A stretch of DNA of 64,000 nt from Symbiodinium natans. Lineage: Eukaryota > Sar > Dinophyceae > Suessiales > Symbiodiniaceae. Made by a program: the position numbers and the translations under genes. Position 1 is the first letter of the stretch. Every line of letters begins with the position of its first letter. Positions 19,967 through 29,418 of the stretch are shown piece by piece. Below the pieces are notes generated by a model, which searched no databases, was not told where the DNA came from, and saw only the letters and a program-made list of their open reading frames with translations. The DNA is taken from assembly GCA_905221605.1 (NCBI GenBank), contig CAJNDS010002082.1, positions 88,501-152,500 of the forward strand. The letters run 5' to 3'.

Positions 19967-20069
19967 TGTTTTGTCTCGCTTTCGAACCCTCTCCTGCCTC
20001 TTCCGGAGGTCGTCTACATCCTTCTTCTGGGCCGCGGTGCTGATGCTGCTCATCATGCGGGGAGCTCAA
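19967..20069 (+). CDS. Voltage-gated cation channel, S5 exon
   Basis: VLSRFRTLSCLFRRSSTSFF then WAAVLMLLIMRGAQ. Joined to S4 (MAR, then F across the junction) it gives the usual R-F-V-x-x-L-R-T-L linker followed by the S5 helix. Phase 2 start; donor CAA|GTTCTG phase 0, or CGGG|GAGCTC (GA type) phase 1. A stop at 20076 requires a donor here. Confidence 0.7.
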
Positions 20070-20881
20070 GTTCTGTGCTAAACTTTGGGCCCCATGCCCT
20101 GAAGGCGCCATGAAAGCCCGAACTTTCAACTTCAATCAGGACCCTCAAACCCTGAACCCTAAACCCTAAACCAACTGGTTTGTGGAGCATTGCTAGACGG
20201 TTTGCAAAAAAAGCCCTAAACCCGAAACCCTAAACCCTGACCCTGAACCCTGTTTGCCGCTGGGAGCCTCGACCCTGAACCCCAAACCTTAACCCCCCTG
20301 ACTCAAACCCCGAACCCAAAAGCCTCGAGCCCCAAACCCCAAACTCTGAACCCCAACTTCAGGCGAGGCATCCGTTCTCGCGGGCTTGAGGGCTAACCCT
20401 CGTTGGCCTCAGGGCTTCCACTAAGACCCCAGGAGACTCGAAGCCCTTAAAACTCTGAACCCCACGAAGAAGAGTGAGGAGCCTAGCCAGGAGAATATAG
20501 TTAGGGTTTAGGTTTTAGGGTTTAGGGTTTAGGGTTTAGGGTTATGGAGCTTCGTAGTGCGCCTACACCTGTTGGCGAGCATGAACAGCTTGTCCAGGCA
20601 AAAGGGTTAAGTCAAGGAGGTTGCTTTCCTGCTCGAAGCGGCCTGAGGTATCTGGTGGCGCTGTACTTCACGGTGGACACTTGGGAGCAGTTTAGGGTTT
20701 AGGGTTTATTTAGGGTTTAGGATTTAGGGTGTGGGGTCTTAGGGTGCTTGAACCCATGCGTCAAAAAGCGAAAGCCACGCAAACCCTAGTGGTAGAGCAA
20801 ACCGAGGAGAACTGAGTGTAACCCTGATTAAACCCTCAATAAACCCTAGGCCCCAAACCCTAGATGAGGGTCCCTTCTGGG

Positions 20882-20884
20882 TGT

Positions 20885-20915
<31 letters not shown>
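20882..20915. repeat. G homopolymer
   Basis: About 33 consecutive G, the longest run here. Confidence 0.95.
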
Positions 20916-20916
<1 letters not shown>

Positions 20917-21170
20917 GGGAGGGTCTTGATAAGAGATTCCATCGAGTAAGCCCTAAACCCTAAAAAACCAAACCCCAATGACCTCTCCGAGACTCAAGGG
21001 AAGCCGGGTCGGGTTTAGGGTTTAGGGTTTAGGGTTTAGGGTTTAGGGTTTGGGGTTTAGGGTTTAGGGTTTAGGGATGCCATGGAACCCGAGGTCCCCT
21101 CCCCCCCCCCCGCCCTACAAAACCTCAAAATGCCTTCTGAATCCTCCTCCTTGAGGGTTTAGGGTTTAGG

Positions 21171-21250
21171 GAAACCCTAAACCCTAAACCCTAAACCCTA
21201 AACCCTAAACCCTAAACCCTGAACCCTAACCCTAAACCCTAAACCCTAGA
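21171..21250 (-). repeat. CCCTAAA array
   Basis: Eleven units; an opposite-orientation TTTAGGG pair abuts it at 21157. Confidence 0.9.
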
Positions 21251-21390
21251 CATCTAAAAGAGGTCATTGGGGTTGTAAGAAAAACCCTAAACCCTAAACC
21301 CTGAACCCTAAACCCAAAACCCTAAACCCCAGGGTCTAGTCCCAAAAAGAAATAACGAACAAAGGAAGATCGAAGATCGCTTTTGCTGAG

Positions 21391-21450
21391 GTCGCGCGGC
21401 AGTTTGCCGAGGCCACGGAGGGCGTTGTTCCCGAACTGGAGGCCAGATAG
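21391..21450 (+). CDS. Coding segment ending in TAG
   Basis: VARQFAEATEGVVPELEAR then TAG. The frame is open upstream (SKIAFAE) to about 21345. Acceptor could be CTTTTGCTGAG. Could be a terminal exon or an exon with a GA donor just before the stop. Confidence 0.45.
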   Translation, partial: VARQFAEATEGVVPELEAR

Positions 21451-21461
21451 GGGGGGGGGGG

Positions 21462-21503
21462 TTAGGGTTTAGGGTTTAGGGTTTAGGGTTTAGGGTTTAG
21501 GGT

Positions 21504-21549
<46 letters not shown>

Positions 21550-21560
21550 GGTTTAGGTTC
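21462..21560 (+). repeat. TTTAGGG then TTGAGGG blocks
   Basis: Five TTTAGGG units followed by seven identical TTGAGGG units. Confidence 0.95.
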
Positions 21561-22074
21561 CCCGAAAATAAGGGCTTGTGGGGAGTTGGGGATTGGAGCG
21601 TAGGGATTCGGGTGCCCTCAGGGTTTGAGTGCTGCTGGGGTCAGACTTTTGGGGCTCTAAGCACAGCACAGGGTTTCAGGGTTCAGGGTTCAGGGTTCAG
21701 GGTTTAGCGTTTAGGGTTTAGGGTTTAGGGTTTAGGGTTTAGGGTTTAGGGTTAGTGTTGGAGGTTTAGGCAGCTACCGGGTTAAGGGCATTGAGGTGGG
21801 TCTGAGGGCGCTAGGGCTTTAGGGTTTTCGGGCTTTTGGACAATAGGCTTCCTGATGTAAAAGGACTTTAGTTTTTTTGAGTAGGGTTAGGGTTGAGGGT
21901 TTAGCGCTTAAGGCTTAGGGGTTAGGGTGTCAGGCCGGTGGAGGGTCCGGGCGTTTGTATTGGGTTTTGTTGCCAGGTGTTCGGGCAAGATTTGTTGGGG
22001 TTTGGGTGTTGGAGTAAGGGGTGGGGTGGCATCAGATCCGGAAGTTGAGTTGCTAAAGCTTTCTCCCCTTAAGA

Positions 22075-22205
22075 GAAACTCCTAGACTTTGGCCCCCAGT
22101 GCAGGTACTCGTACTACCTTTCAAGGGGCTTAAGGAGGAACCCTTATAAGGGACCTTCGGGGTCATTTAGGGGCTATTTAGGGGCTACTTAGGTACATAG
22201 TGTCC
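22075..22205. mobile_element. T4-family element
   Basis: GGGACCTTCGGGGTCATTTA, GGGGCTACTTAGGTACATAG. Confidence 0.55.
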
Positions 22206-22246
22206 CTCCTTGCACCCTTTAATTGTACTGCCTTGTTGCATGGCAG

Positions 22247-22317
22247 ACACTCAGGACGGCTGTTCGGCAGCCGAGTACCCGGCAGAGCTCGCAGGGTTGA
22301 AAAGGGATGCTCAGCGG
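22247..22317 (+). CDS. Possible channel S5-pore linker exon, or gene start
   Basis: TQDGCSAAEYPAELAGLKRD then AQR; acceptor GCATGGCAG, GC donor CGG|GCTTCT (phase 1 to 0). This fits S5 if its GA donor is used, and feeds the next exon in phase. Alternatively the ATG at 22240 (MADTQDG) opens a new gene. Confidence 0.4.
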
Positions 22318-22493
22318 GCTTCTACTTGCAGCCCACCTGGAGAATCCTACATATCCTGAAAGAAGGGGAGGTTCGACCCCTCAACCCAGAACCATCTAGG
22401 GTTTAGGGTAGCTTAGGGTAGTTTAGGGTTGAGGGTTTAGGGTTTTGAATCTGGCTAGTCCTCAAGCCCAGTTGCAAAGGTTTAGGGTTTAAG

Positions 22494-22558
22494 GTTTAGG
22501 GTTTAGGGTTTAGGGTTTAGGGTTTAGGGTTTAGGGTTTAGGGTTTAGGGTTTAGGGC
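22494..22558 (+). repeat. TTTAGGG array
   Basis: Nine perfect units. Confidence 0.95.
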
Positions 22559-22617
22559 ACAGCTGATGCTTAGAGCCTGCACTCAAAAAAGAGTTTGGGG
22601 CAATTAGCTTCCGGCAG

Positions 22618-22668
22618 GTCTTCTGGGGCACGACGGGCAAGTCCATCAACTCGCTGCATCTTGGCTGC
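22618..22668 (+). CDS. Possible channel pore exon
   Basis: Acceptor GCTTCCGGCAG; VFWGTTGKSINSLHLGC; donor GTTCCG (phase 0 to 0). An aromatic-Gly-Thr then Ser-xxx-Leu layout is common just before the pore helix of this family, but no selectivity-filter motif is obvious. Confidence 0.4.
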
Positions 22669-22867
22669 GTTCCGCACGCGTCTTTGTGTGTGGGGCTTAG
22701 GGATGTTTGGGGTTTAGGGTTTAGGGGTTTTAAGGTTTAGGGTTTAGGGTGTAGGGTTTAGGGCAACAGGGGTTAGGGGTTTAGGGGTGCTTCCCGTGCA
22801 CATGGCTCCGACGGCTAGTTCGTGTCTTTCAGTCTTTCAGTCTCTGATGAGAGAACTCCAGAGTCAA

Positions 22868-22983
22868 GACCCTAAACCCTAAACCCTAAACCCTAGACCC
22901 TAGACCCTAGACCCTAGACCCTAAACCCTAAACCCTAAACCCTAAACCCTAAGCCCTAAACCCTAAACCCTAAACCCTAAACC
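22868..22983 (-). repeat. CCCTAAA with CCCTAGA block
   Basis: Four adjacent CCCTAGA units inside CCCTAAA. Confidence 0.95.
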
Positions 22984-23010
22984 GTGGTGTTTTTGTGTTG
23001 ATGGCTCCAG

Positions 23011-23073
23011 ATGCCTAGCTCAATGTTGCGAGACAGGGAAGCAAGGGCAGCAGTCGAGTCCCTTGTGAAAAGG
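23011..23073 (+). CDS. Probable exon, helical
   Basis: Acceptor GATGGCTCCAG, donor AGG|GTACAC, phase 0 to 0. MPSSMLRDREARAAVESLVK plus R. Its 3' half is nearly identical in DNA to 17282-17309. Confidence 0.5.
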
Positions 23074-23117
23074 GTACACCCCTAAACCCTCGAGTCCGGC
23101 GTTTTTGCGTCAATGAG

Positions 23118-23157
23118 GCTTTCAATCTCAAGATTGTTCAGAGATCCTGCAGACTTG
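23118..23157 (+). CDS. Possible exon
   Basis: AFNLKIVQRSCRL between CGTCAATGAG and G|GTATCT (phase 0 to 1). Confidence 0.45.
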
Positions 23158-23212
23158 GTATCTTCCAGGGTCCTTATGGCCCCAAACCCCAAACCTTCCC
23201 CCCCCCCCTTCA

Positions 23213-23385
23213 AGCCCTAAGCCGCAAGCCCTAAGCCCGAAGCCCCAAGCCCCAAGCCCCAAGCCCGAAGCCCTAAGCCCCAAGCCCCAGCCCTAAGCCC
23301 TAAGCCCTGAGCCCTCAGCCGTCAGCCCTAAGCCCTGAACCCTAAGCCCTAGCCCTAAGCCCCTAAGCCCTGAACCCTAAATAAT
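23213..23385 (-). repeat. CCCTAAG-dominated array
   Basis: CCCTAAG, CCCGAAG, CCCCAAG and CCCTCAG units, unlike the CCCTAAA of most arrays. Confidence 0.9.
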
Positions 23386-23412
23386 TCGGGATTTTGGGTG
23401 CTCATGTCGCAG

Positions 23413-23470
23413 GCTGCGCAGGTCTCTTGGGTGGACTTGGGGCTGTCGAAGTTTCAAGACTCCAGGAAGG
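23413..23470 (+). CDS. Probable exon
   Basis: Acceptor CATGTCGCAG; in the phase set by 23118 it reads CAGLLGGLGAVEVSRLQE (phase 1 to 2), donor GG|GTACAG. The phase 0 reading AAQVSWVDLGLSKFQDSRK is equally protein-like. Confidence 0.5.
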
Positions 23471-23559
23471 GTACAGGCTGTTTAAATTTAGGGTTTTTGG
23501 GGTTTAGGGTTTAGGGTTTAGGGTTTAGGAAGAGTTAAGGTGTTTAGGCTTTAGTTCAG

Positions 23560-23629
23560 GTCCTCACTAGAGCTGCACCGCGGCCAAATATGCTGCTTCT
23601 GCGCAATGGACAGCGTGCTTCACAGGACA
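23560..23629 (+). CDS. Probable exon, Cys-containing
   Basis: Acceptor TTTAGTTCAG, donor ACA|GTCTCC. SSLELHRGQICCFCAMDSVL then HRT; phase 2 to 0, matching 23413-23470. Vicinal Cys (CCFC) might bind metal; unproven. Confidence 0.5.
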
Positions 23630-23924
23630 GTCTCCCAAATACCCTAGACCCCAAACTCTGAGCTTTTCGAAAACGACCCGAAACCTTTTGCCCCAGCCCC
23701 AAGCCCCAAACCCCAACCACCGAACCGCACTCCTGGAACCTCACAGTCGAAAGCCCATAGCTGAAATCTAGACCAGACTGGGCTGAGGGGTTAGGCTTAG
23801 GGGTTAGTTTAGGGGCAAGCACCTGAAGCGCAAGGTTTCTGGCCGTCTTCGGCGGGCAGGACAGACCCGCATGCCAGGATGAATGCAAAGGGAAAGGATT
23901 TTGACACCCTAATCTTCCCCTAAG

Positions 23925-24045
23925 TCCCAACCAACTTGCACTTGAGTTGGATTCTTTGACGAGCGAGGTGCCCCTAAAACCCGAAATCCTGAAGCCTGTG
24001 AGAGAGTTGTGGGCCCGACTGGAGGCCCAGGCTGCCGGGTTGTAG
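23925..24045 (+). CDS. Probable terminal exon
   Basis: Forty codons ending TAG: PNQLALELDSLTSEVPLKPE, then ILKPVRELWARLEAQAAGL. Acceptor TCTTCCCCTAAG. Leu/Glu-rich helical C terminus. Which gene it closes (channel or a separate 22.2-24.0 kb gene) is open. Confidence 0.6.
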
Positions 24046-24339
24046 GCTTCAGGACACCTAGCGAGGCCAGCGGGCCTAGGCTTTCTGGGTTTCAGTGGAA
24101 GAGGGAATGGGTGAAGGATTTAGGGCTCGGGGTTCAGTACGGAGAGGGCTCGCAGGAAAAATGTACGAGAGTGTGAGATGGGAGAGGGAGGGTGCGAGAG
24201 GCAGATGTTTGATGACCACGTAGCTCACAGGCCGGAGACTTTGGGGATTAGGTTCTCACGGGAACTCAGCGGGACCCGGCTGTCTCACGAACTGACTCGG
24301 GCTTGTCCTTGATATGCCATAGAAGGAAGCAAGGAAGAG

Positions 24340-24436
24340 AGCGCGAGGGAGCGAGAAAGAGAGAGAGAGAGAGAGAAAGCGAGAGAGAGCGAGCGAGCGA
24401 ACGAGCGAGAGAGAGAGAGAGAGAGCGAGAGAGAGT
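24340..24436. repeat. GA microsatellite
   Basis: GAGAGA with GAGC interruptions. Confidence 0.95.
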
Positions 24437-24484
24437 GGAGGGGATGACAAATAGTCCTGCTACCAACAGGGTCCGGGTATCTGG

Positions 24485-24748
24485 GTGGTGGCCATGTTGA
24501 GGGGCCGGCCGGGCCAGCACAGGGCCGCACCAGTAGGAGACCTGGGTGAAAGTGAGCGGAAGCGCCGTAGGCTTGCTGCATACGAGGTGGGTTGCACGAA
24601 AGCTGACAAAGTGATGAACACCGTGTTTTCGAGTCCGATAGGGGGATTGGCCTCCGAGTTGCCAGAAAGTGTCACGCGAATCGGCCTCAAAAAGCTACCA
24701 GGACTGGCACAACATGCTGCTGGTCTTCGGCGATGGTGCCTGGTCTGA
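24485..24748 (+). CDS. Possible small intronless gene
   Basis: ATG to TGA, 87 codons, basic. Contains SERKRRRLAAYEVGCTKADK, then VMNTVFSSPIGGLASELPES. The KRRRLA patch could be nuclear-targeting. No family recognised. The region lacks telomere-like arrays. Start could be the ATG at 24494. Confidence 0.35.
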   Translation: MVAMLRGRPGQHRAAPVGDLGESERKRRRLAAYEVGCTKADKVMNTVFSSPIGGLASELPESVTRIGLKKLPGLAQHAAGLRRWCLV

Positions 24749-24869
24749 GGGCTGGGTTGGCGCATAGTGTCGAGAGTCTCAACAGTCGAGGGATGTCCAA
24801 GTCGGAGGGTCTCAGTCCACTAGGTGCGTGTGTACCACAAGACGGCCATCAAGTCGCGCGCAAGATGGT

Positions 24870-25125
24870 TTTGTAGAGGCAAAATGCAACAAGACCACAG
24901 CCGGGTAGCTTGTGTAATATGTGCTTTGGGCAGCAAATAAAAGGGATGAGAGAACTTATATGTGTACAGACATAAATGTATGTAAACATAGATAAAAGTA
25001 CATACGTCTTGCTATATCTACACACATGAATATAAGTTTGTTTTAATAAGCCAAAATGAAACAAACATACATACATACGTACGTACGTACATACATACAT
25101 ACACGACACGCGCATGTGCGCGTGC
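24870..25125. repeat. ACAT/ACGT microsatellite region
   Basis: TACATACATACGTACG runs at 25064-25105, then alternating GCGCGTGC. Confidence 0.8.
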
Positions 25126-25255
25126 GCGCCTGTGCGCTTCGTGGCACGCGCTTCGCGTTTTGCACGAGCTCCGGGGCCGACCCAAAAAGGTCAGGTGACG
25201 ACCCTGCCGGTGGCCCAAGCTCCAGCCACCCTAAAGAAACCCTAGTTTTAGGGTT

Positions 25256-25296
25256 TAGGATTTAGGGTTTAGGGTTTTGGGTTTTGGGTTTTGGGT

Positions 25297-25335
<39 letters not shown>

Positions 25336-25340
25336 GGTGT
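25256..25340 (+). repeat. TTTTGGG and TTGAGGG blocks
   Basis: Three TTTTGGG units then seven TTGAGGG. Confidence 0.9.
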
Positions 25341-25416
25341 ACCCGAAACCCCGAACCCTAAACCTTAAACCCTTATCATACTCGCTCACGTGTGCGCGGT
25401 TCAACCCCTCTTACAG

Positions 25417-25495
25417 GCTTCAGGAAAGAACGCTTCACAAGGTTCTGGGCTGCAAAACTGTATCAGAGGGGCAGCCTAACTTCGTCAACCCTTGG
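25417..25495 (+). CDS. Probable exon, unknown protein
   Basis: Strong acceptor AACCCCTCTTACAG, donor TTGG|GTTTGG, phase 1 to 2. FRKERFTRFWAAKLYQRGSL then TSSTL: basic/aromatic, possibly membrane-proximal. Confidence 0.6.
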
Positions 25496-25499
25496 GTTT

Positions 25500-25690
25500 G
25501 GGGACCCTTGTTAAAGATCCTCTTCAGGGGTATATTAGGGCCATATTAGGATTTAGGGTTTAGGGTAGGGCCATATTACGGGCCATACTAGGAGTACGTT
25601 AAGGGCAGCCTTTAGGGGTACACCTAAGGCTAGTCTTAAATCCCTTGACTCTCAGAATCCCTAAGACCTCAACTTCCTGCAGATCCCTAT
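25500..25690. mobile_element. T4-like element
   Basis: GGGTATATTAGGGCCATATT and CACCTAAGGCTAG, diverged T4. Confidence 0.4.
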
Positions 25691-25702
25691 GCTCCACAAG
25701 CC

Positions 25703-25800
25703 CCTAAACCCTAAACCCTAAACCCTAAACCCTAAACCCTAAACCCTAAACCCTAAACCCTAAACCCTAAACCCTAAACCCTAAACCCTAAACCCTAAAC
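25703..25800 (-). repeat. CCCTAAA array
   Basis: Fourteen perfect units directly upstream of the next exon. Confidence 0.95.
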
Positions 25801-25815
25801 ATCCCGACCCCCAAG

Positions 25816-25892
25816 GCTCCTGGTGGTACATCGTCAACAGCATCGTGCTCTCCCTGTTCGTGGGTTTCGCCCTGGTGGTGCTGCTCAACCTC
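25816..25892 (+). CDS. Membrane helix exon, possible channel S6
   Basis: SWWYIVNSIVLSLFVGFALV then VLLNL: a 22-residue hydrophobic helix. Acceptor GACCCCCAAG, excellent donor CTC|GTGAGC (phase 1 to 0). S6 helices end in similar LLN motifs, and downstream exons are cytosolic and include an EF-hand, as in many protist Na/Ca channels. Against this, a stop-bearing exon (23925) lies between it and S5. Confidence 0.5.
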
Positions 25893-26181
25893 GTGAGCCC
25901 TGGCTGCGCGTTTAGGGCTTTGGGGCTTAGAGTATCTTAGAGTTTAGGGACCCTAAACCCCAAAACCCTAAACCCCAAACCCTAAACCCTAAATGCAAAG
26001 AGTTTAGGGTTGCGGGCTTTGTAAGGGTTTGCTTTTTCGGGGAGGGGGGGGGGGGCGGATGGAGGTTAGGGTTTAGGGTTTAGGGTTTCGGGTTTTGCCC
26101 TGGTTTCAACATGGCGGTTCCGTTCTGCCACCTACAGGTGCCTTGCGATTGGCGCACCTGCGCTCTGGGACCTGTCGGACC

Positions 26182-26330
26182 CTAAGCCCTAAACCCTAAA
26201 CCCTAAACGCTAAACCCTAAACCCTAAACCCTAAACCCTAAACCCTAAACCCTAAACCCTAAACCCTAAACCCTAAACCCCAAACCCCAAACCCCAAACC
26301 CTAAACCCTAAACCCTAAACCCCTAACCCT
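26182..26330 (-). repeat. CCCTAAA array
   Basis: About 20 units, CCCCAAA block at 26278-26300. Confidence 0.95.
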
Positions 26331-26570
26331 AACCTTCCCTGAAGCCGTAATCCCTAGGCACCACACCCACGGCTAAGAGGGTTGACCACCACTGGTCCGT
26401 TGTGCGTCAGCACACGTCAGGAACGGTGTCCTGGTCGAGGGTGCGCAGACCATGATTGCCGAGAGGCGGCCAGTTCCATGCAATGAAGATGTGCAAACAG
26501 CAAGAGTAACTCAGTAGTAGAGACGTGCAATGGCCCATCTGTCTGTTTGGCCAGTTTTTCTGGTGTACAG

Positions 26571-26718
26571 TTCTTGCACGACTTCGAACCCTTGCTTGAG
26601 ACCATGAGGGGATACGAACCCGATGTTACCGACAGGAAGCAGCACGAGCTGGTGCGCATGGCGGCGGACATCTTCGTGCAGACAGGGCACAAAGCGGGCA
26701 GCGAGCCTTGGCTTGCAG
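26571..26718 (+). CDS. Probable exon, cytosolic
   Basis: Acceptor TTTTTCTGGTGTACAG; FLHDFEPLLETMRGYEPDVT, DRKQHELVRMAADIFVQTGH, KAGSEPWLA; donor GCAG|GTGTTT. Phase 0 to 1, in phase with 25816-25892. Forty-nine codons without a stop. Confidence 0.65.
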
Positions 26719-26906
26719 GTGTTTCAGGTCAACCCCCGACATGTTCCATTGAGCCCTGAAGCTTAATGTGCACTGGGACCCTCCGATTCCTTGCTTTCTT
26801 CGCCCGTGCTCTACAACCTCAATAAGCCCTGGATTCTTTGCTCCTAGCTCCTACGCACGCGAGCTTGGGAGCCGCATGAACACCCACTGTGCTCGGTGCA
26901 CATAAG

Positions 26907-26948
26907 GAGCTGTCGCCAGAGGAGTTTGACGAGCTCGTGAACACCAAG
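26907..26948 (+). CDS. Probable exon, EF-hand-flank-like
   Basis: ELSPEEFDELVNTK, phase 0 to 0 (donor AAG|GTCCGC). LSxEEFxxL is common in helices beside EF-hand loops. Confidence 0.5.
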
Positions 26949-27177
26949 GTCCGCCCCCCTGTGAAGCTTGAAGTCCCCCCACCCCCCCCACCTTGGCACC
27001 CCCCTCCCCCCTAATGAAGGAATATGCTTCAAACTCTGAAAAAGGTCCCAACTACGAACCCGGGACCGCGAAGGCAGTCAAGGAGCATTGGGCTCAATAG
27101 GTTCTTGCTAAGGAATGGGGGGAATGAGGTGCCCTACCATCATCCCTTGAAGGGTACATAAAGGGGGATTTAGGGTA

Positions 27178-27315
27178 CCCCCTAAACCCTAAACCCTAAA
27201 CCCTAAACCCTAAACCCTAAACCCTAAACCCTAAACCCGAAACCCGAAACCCGAAACCCGAAACCCTAAACCCTAAACCCTAAACCCTAAACCCTAAACC
27301 CTAAACCCTAAACCT
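27178..27315 (-). repeat. CCCTAAA with CCCGAAA block
   Basis: Four adjacent CCCGAAA units in the middle. Confidence 0.95.
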
Positions 27316-27385
27316 CATGCCCACATTCCCTACAAAGAGCCAGCCAGCCCAAAGCTTGAGTTGTAGTGCATCCCCAAGCTGCCAG

Positions 27386-27440
27386 GCGATGGACAACTAC
27401 CTGGAAGCCATCGGCAACTTGGACACCCCCGCCCCCCCCG
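27386..27440 (+). CDS. Possible exon
   Basis: Acceptor AAGCTGCCAG; AMDNYLEAIGNLDTPAP; phase 0 start fits 26907. 3' end not determined (a CCCTAAA-like tract follows). Confidence 0.45.
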
Positions 27441-27810
27441 CCAAAAAACATAAACTAACCCTAAACCCCAAACCCTTAACCCTTAACCCTAAACCCTATA
27501 CCCTAAACCCTTAACCCTAAACTCTAATCCCAAAACCCTAAACCCTTAACCCTTGATTTGGGGAACCGTGCACCCTAAACCCGAAACCCTGAAATCTTCT
27601 GCGGGTGGGCCCGGGTGGGTGGCGGGGTGGCGACACTAAACCCTAACCTGTGTCCGAGTCTACACGCCCTTCAGCTCCCTAAACCTAACCCCTAAACCCT
27701 CAACCCTAAACCCTAAACCCCTAGCCCCTAAACCCTAAACCCCAAACCCCTAAACCCTAAACCCTAGCCCTAAACCCTAAACCACTAGAACTCGAAAGCT
27801 CGGCTCCAAG

Positions 27811-27898
27811 GTATCGACCCCAACGAGGCAAGGGACCGCCTCTTCCGCTTCCTGGACCTGGACGACTCCGGGAGCTTGAGCGTGGTGGAGCCGCCTGG
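27811..27898 (+). CDS. EF-hand exon
   Basis: IDPNEARDRLFRFLDLDDSG then SLSVVEP. The loop D-L-D-D-S-G-S-L-S-V-V-E has acidic or Ser ligands at positions 1, 3, 5, 9 and the invariant Gly 6 and Glu 12, so Ca2+ binding is expected. Acceptor CGGCTCCAAG; GC donor CTGG|GCTCCA. Phase 1 to 2. Confidence 0.7.
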
Positions 27899-27929
27899 GC
27901 TCCATTTTTGCTTTTGGGGGTTTAGGGCT

Positions 27930-28040
27930 TACCCTAAACCCGAAACCCTAAACCCTAAACCCTAAACCCTAAACCCCAAGCCCTAAACCCTAAACCCGAA
28001 ACCCTAAACCCTAAACCCCAAGCCCTAAGCCCTAAGCCCC
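27930..28040 (-). repeat. CCCTAAA array
   Basis: With CCCGAAA, CCCCAAG and CCCTAAG variants. Confidence 0.9.
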
Positions 28041-28117
28041 AAAACGGTTTGAAACCAGCTCTCCGGACCACGGTGTTTGAAGCATAGTTCTCTGGCCCCG
28101 GGGTGATTAACAAACAG

Positions 28118-28162
28118 CCGACGAAGGGTGCCGACCCAAAAGCTCGCCTGGATGGCTCCCAT
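28118..28162 (+). CDS. Possible exon
   Basis: PTKGADPKARLDGSH between TTAACAAACAG and CAT|GTAAAC, phase 0 to 0; in phase with 28353. Confidence 0.5.
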
Positions 28163-28164
28163 GT

Positions 28165-28350
28165 AAACCCTGAAACCCTAAAAACCCTAAAACCCTAAAA
28201 CCCTAAAACCCTAAAACCCTAAAACCCTAAAACCCTAAAACCCACTACCCTAATTTTTAGGGTTTTAGGGTTTTAGGGTGCCCTAAAACCCTAAAACCCT
28301 AAAACCCTAAAAACCTAAAACCCTAAAACCCTAAAACCCCTAAACCCCGT
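28165..28350 (-). repeat. CCCTAAAA octamer array
   Basis: Units are eight bases (CCCTAAAA), with a short opposite-strand TTTTAGGG patch at 28253-28278, then octamers again. Confidence 0.95.
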
Positions 28351-28352
28351 AG

Positions 28353-28424
28353 CGTTTTGACGAAATCCACGTGGAAGGTTCGTGCAAGGCTGCCTGCGGC
28401 TACGTGGTCCTGCAAAGGCCGGAG
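28353..28424 (+). CDS. Probable exon
   Basis: RFDEIHVEGSCKAACGYVVL then QRPE; acceptor CCCCGTAG, donor GAG|GTCTCG, phase 0 to 0. Confidence 0.55.
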
Positions 28425-28446
28425 GTCTCGGCAAAATATGGTCTAT

Positions 28447-28770
28447 AACCCCAAACCCTAAACCCCAAACCCCAAACCCCAAACCCCAAACCCCAAACCC
28501 TAAACCCTAAACCCTAAACCCTAGGTTGAGGGTTTAGGGTTTAGGGGGAGAGAAGGGGAACCCTCAAACCCGAAGCCCCTGTCTCCTTCAGCTTTCCCGG
28601 GCTCAAGCTTCACAAACCCTAAACCCTAAACCCTAAACCCTAAACCCTAAACCCTAAACCCTAAACCCTAAACCTTAAACCCTAAACCCTAAACCCTAAA
28701 CCCTAAACCCTAAACCCTAAACCCTCAACCCTCAACCCTAGACCCTAAACCCTAAACCGAAACCCTAACT
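28447..28770 (-). repeat. CCCCAAA then CCCTAAA arrays
   Basis: Homogeneous CCCCAAA at 28450-28495, TTTAGGG pair at 28526, perfect CCCTAAA at 28617-28765. Confidence 0.9.
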
Positions 28771-29007
28771 TACACGGGGTGGCAGCTCCCCGAAATCCTA
28801 AATCCCTAAACCCTTTCTTTGTAGCGGCGCACAATAGGGTCTTGGGTCCAGGAGCTGTGTAAAGTGTGCGGACATGGGAGACTGGAGAGCCATGCTTTTT
28901 TTGCCTGATCAAGGCCACCAGTCTAAACCCTCACTCTGCCCTCGGGCTTAGGGTTTAGGATTTAGGGTTTAGGGTTAAGCACCACCCCTCTCACCTCCAT
29001 TGCGTAG

Positions 29008-29066
29008 GTGAGCGCAGCGAGACCAGGCAGGCTCTGCGGGCAGCAGAGCCCGGAACCCCCTGGAAG
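29008..29066 (+). CDS. Possible exon, helical
   Basis: ERSETRQALRAAEPGTPWK; acceptor TTGCGTAG, donor AAG|GTGTTA, phase 1 to 0. Minus strand is also open with a hydrophobic start, but the + peptide and phase to 29301 are better. Confidence 0.45.
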
Positions 29067-29300
29067 GTGTTAGGGGAAGCTGGGAGCTTAAAAAAAAGGG
29101 GGCCCGCGAGGCACCTGCAAACCCTTATGAAACTGCTGGCAGAGCCCCTGAAAGGGCCTTGCAACCCCCAAGGCCACTGGAAGGGAGTTTGTGGCGGCCC
29201 GTCGGGCCTGAAAGGCTGACAAGAGAAGGGCCTCTGGCCGAAAACGTCCCCCAGCGCAAGACCTGAAAGTTCATTCGGCTGCTTTTCGTGTCCTGCGCAG

Positions 29301-29418
29301 GACACGGCGCCTTCTGGCAACAAGTTTCCGGCATGCACACTGGCGAAGTCGATGAGGAAAGCAATGAACAAAAAAACCTCCGCCAGCACAAAACCTGAAT
29401 TTCCCTTGGACGCTTCGG
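29301..29418 (+). CDS. Probable exon, frame ambiguous
   Basis: Strong acceptor TTTTCGTGTCCTGCGCAG. Phase 0 reading DTAPSGNKFPACTLAKSMRK, AMNKKTSASTKP ends at donor TCGG|GTCGGA. The phase 1 reading HGAFWQQVSGMHTGEVDEES, NEQKNLRQHKT ends at TGA and would be a terminal exon. Confidence 0.5.

Noticed and set aside
22340-22390. GGAGGTTCGACCCCTC as a tRNA T-arm
   Set aside because: No matching acceptor, D or anticodon arms upstream.
24266-24581. Ser/Leu-rich minus-strand frames
   Set aside because: Translation of the GA microsatellite.
28991-29389. Minus-strand frame of 132 codons starting with a hydrophobic stretch
   Set aside because: Signal-peptide look is suggestive, but two + strand exons with strong acceptor sites occupy the same DNA and all other genes are on +.
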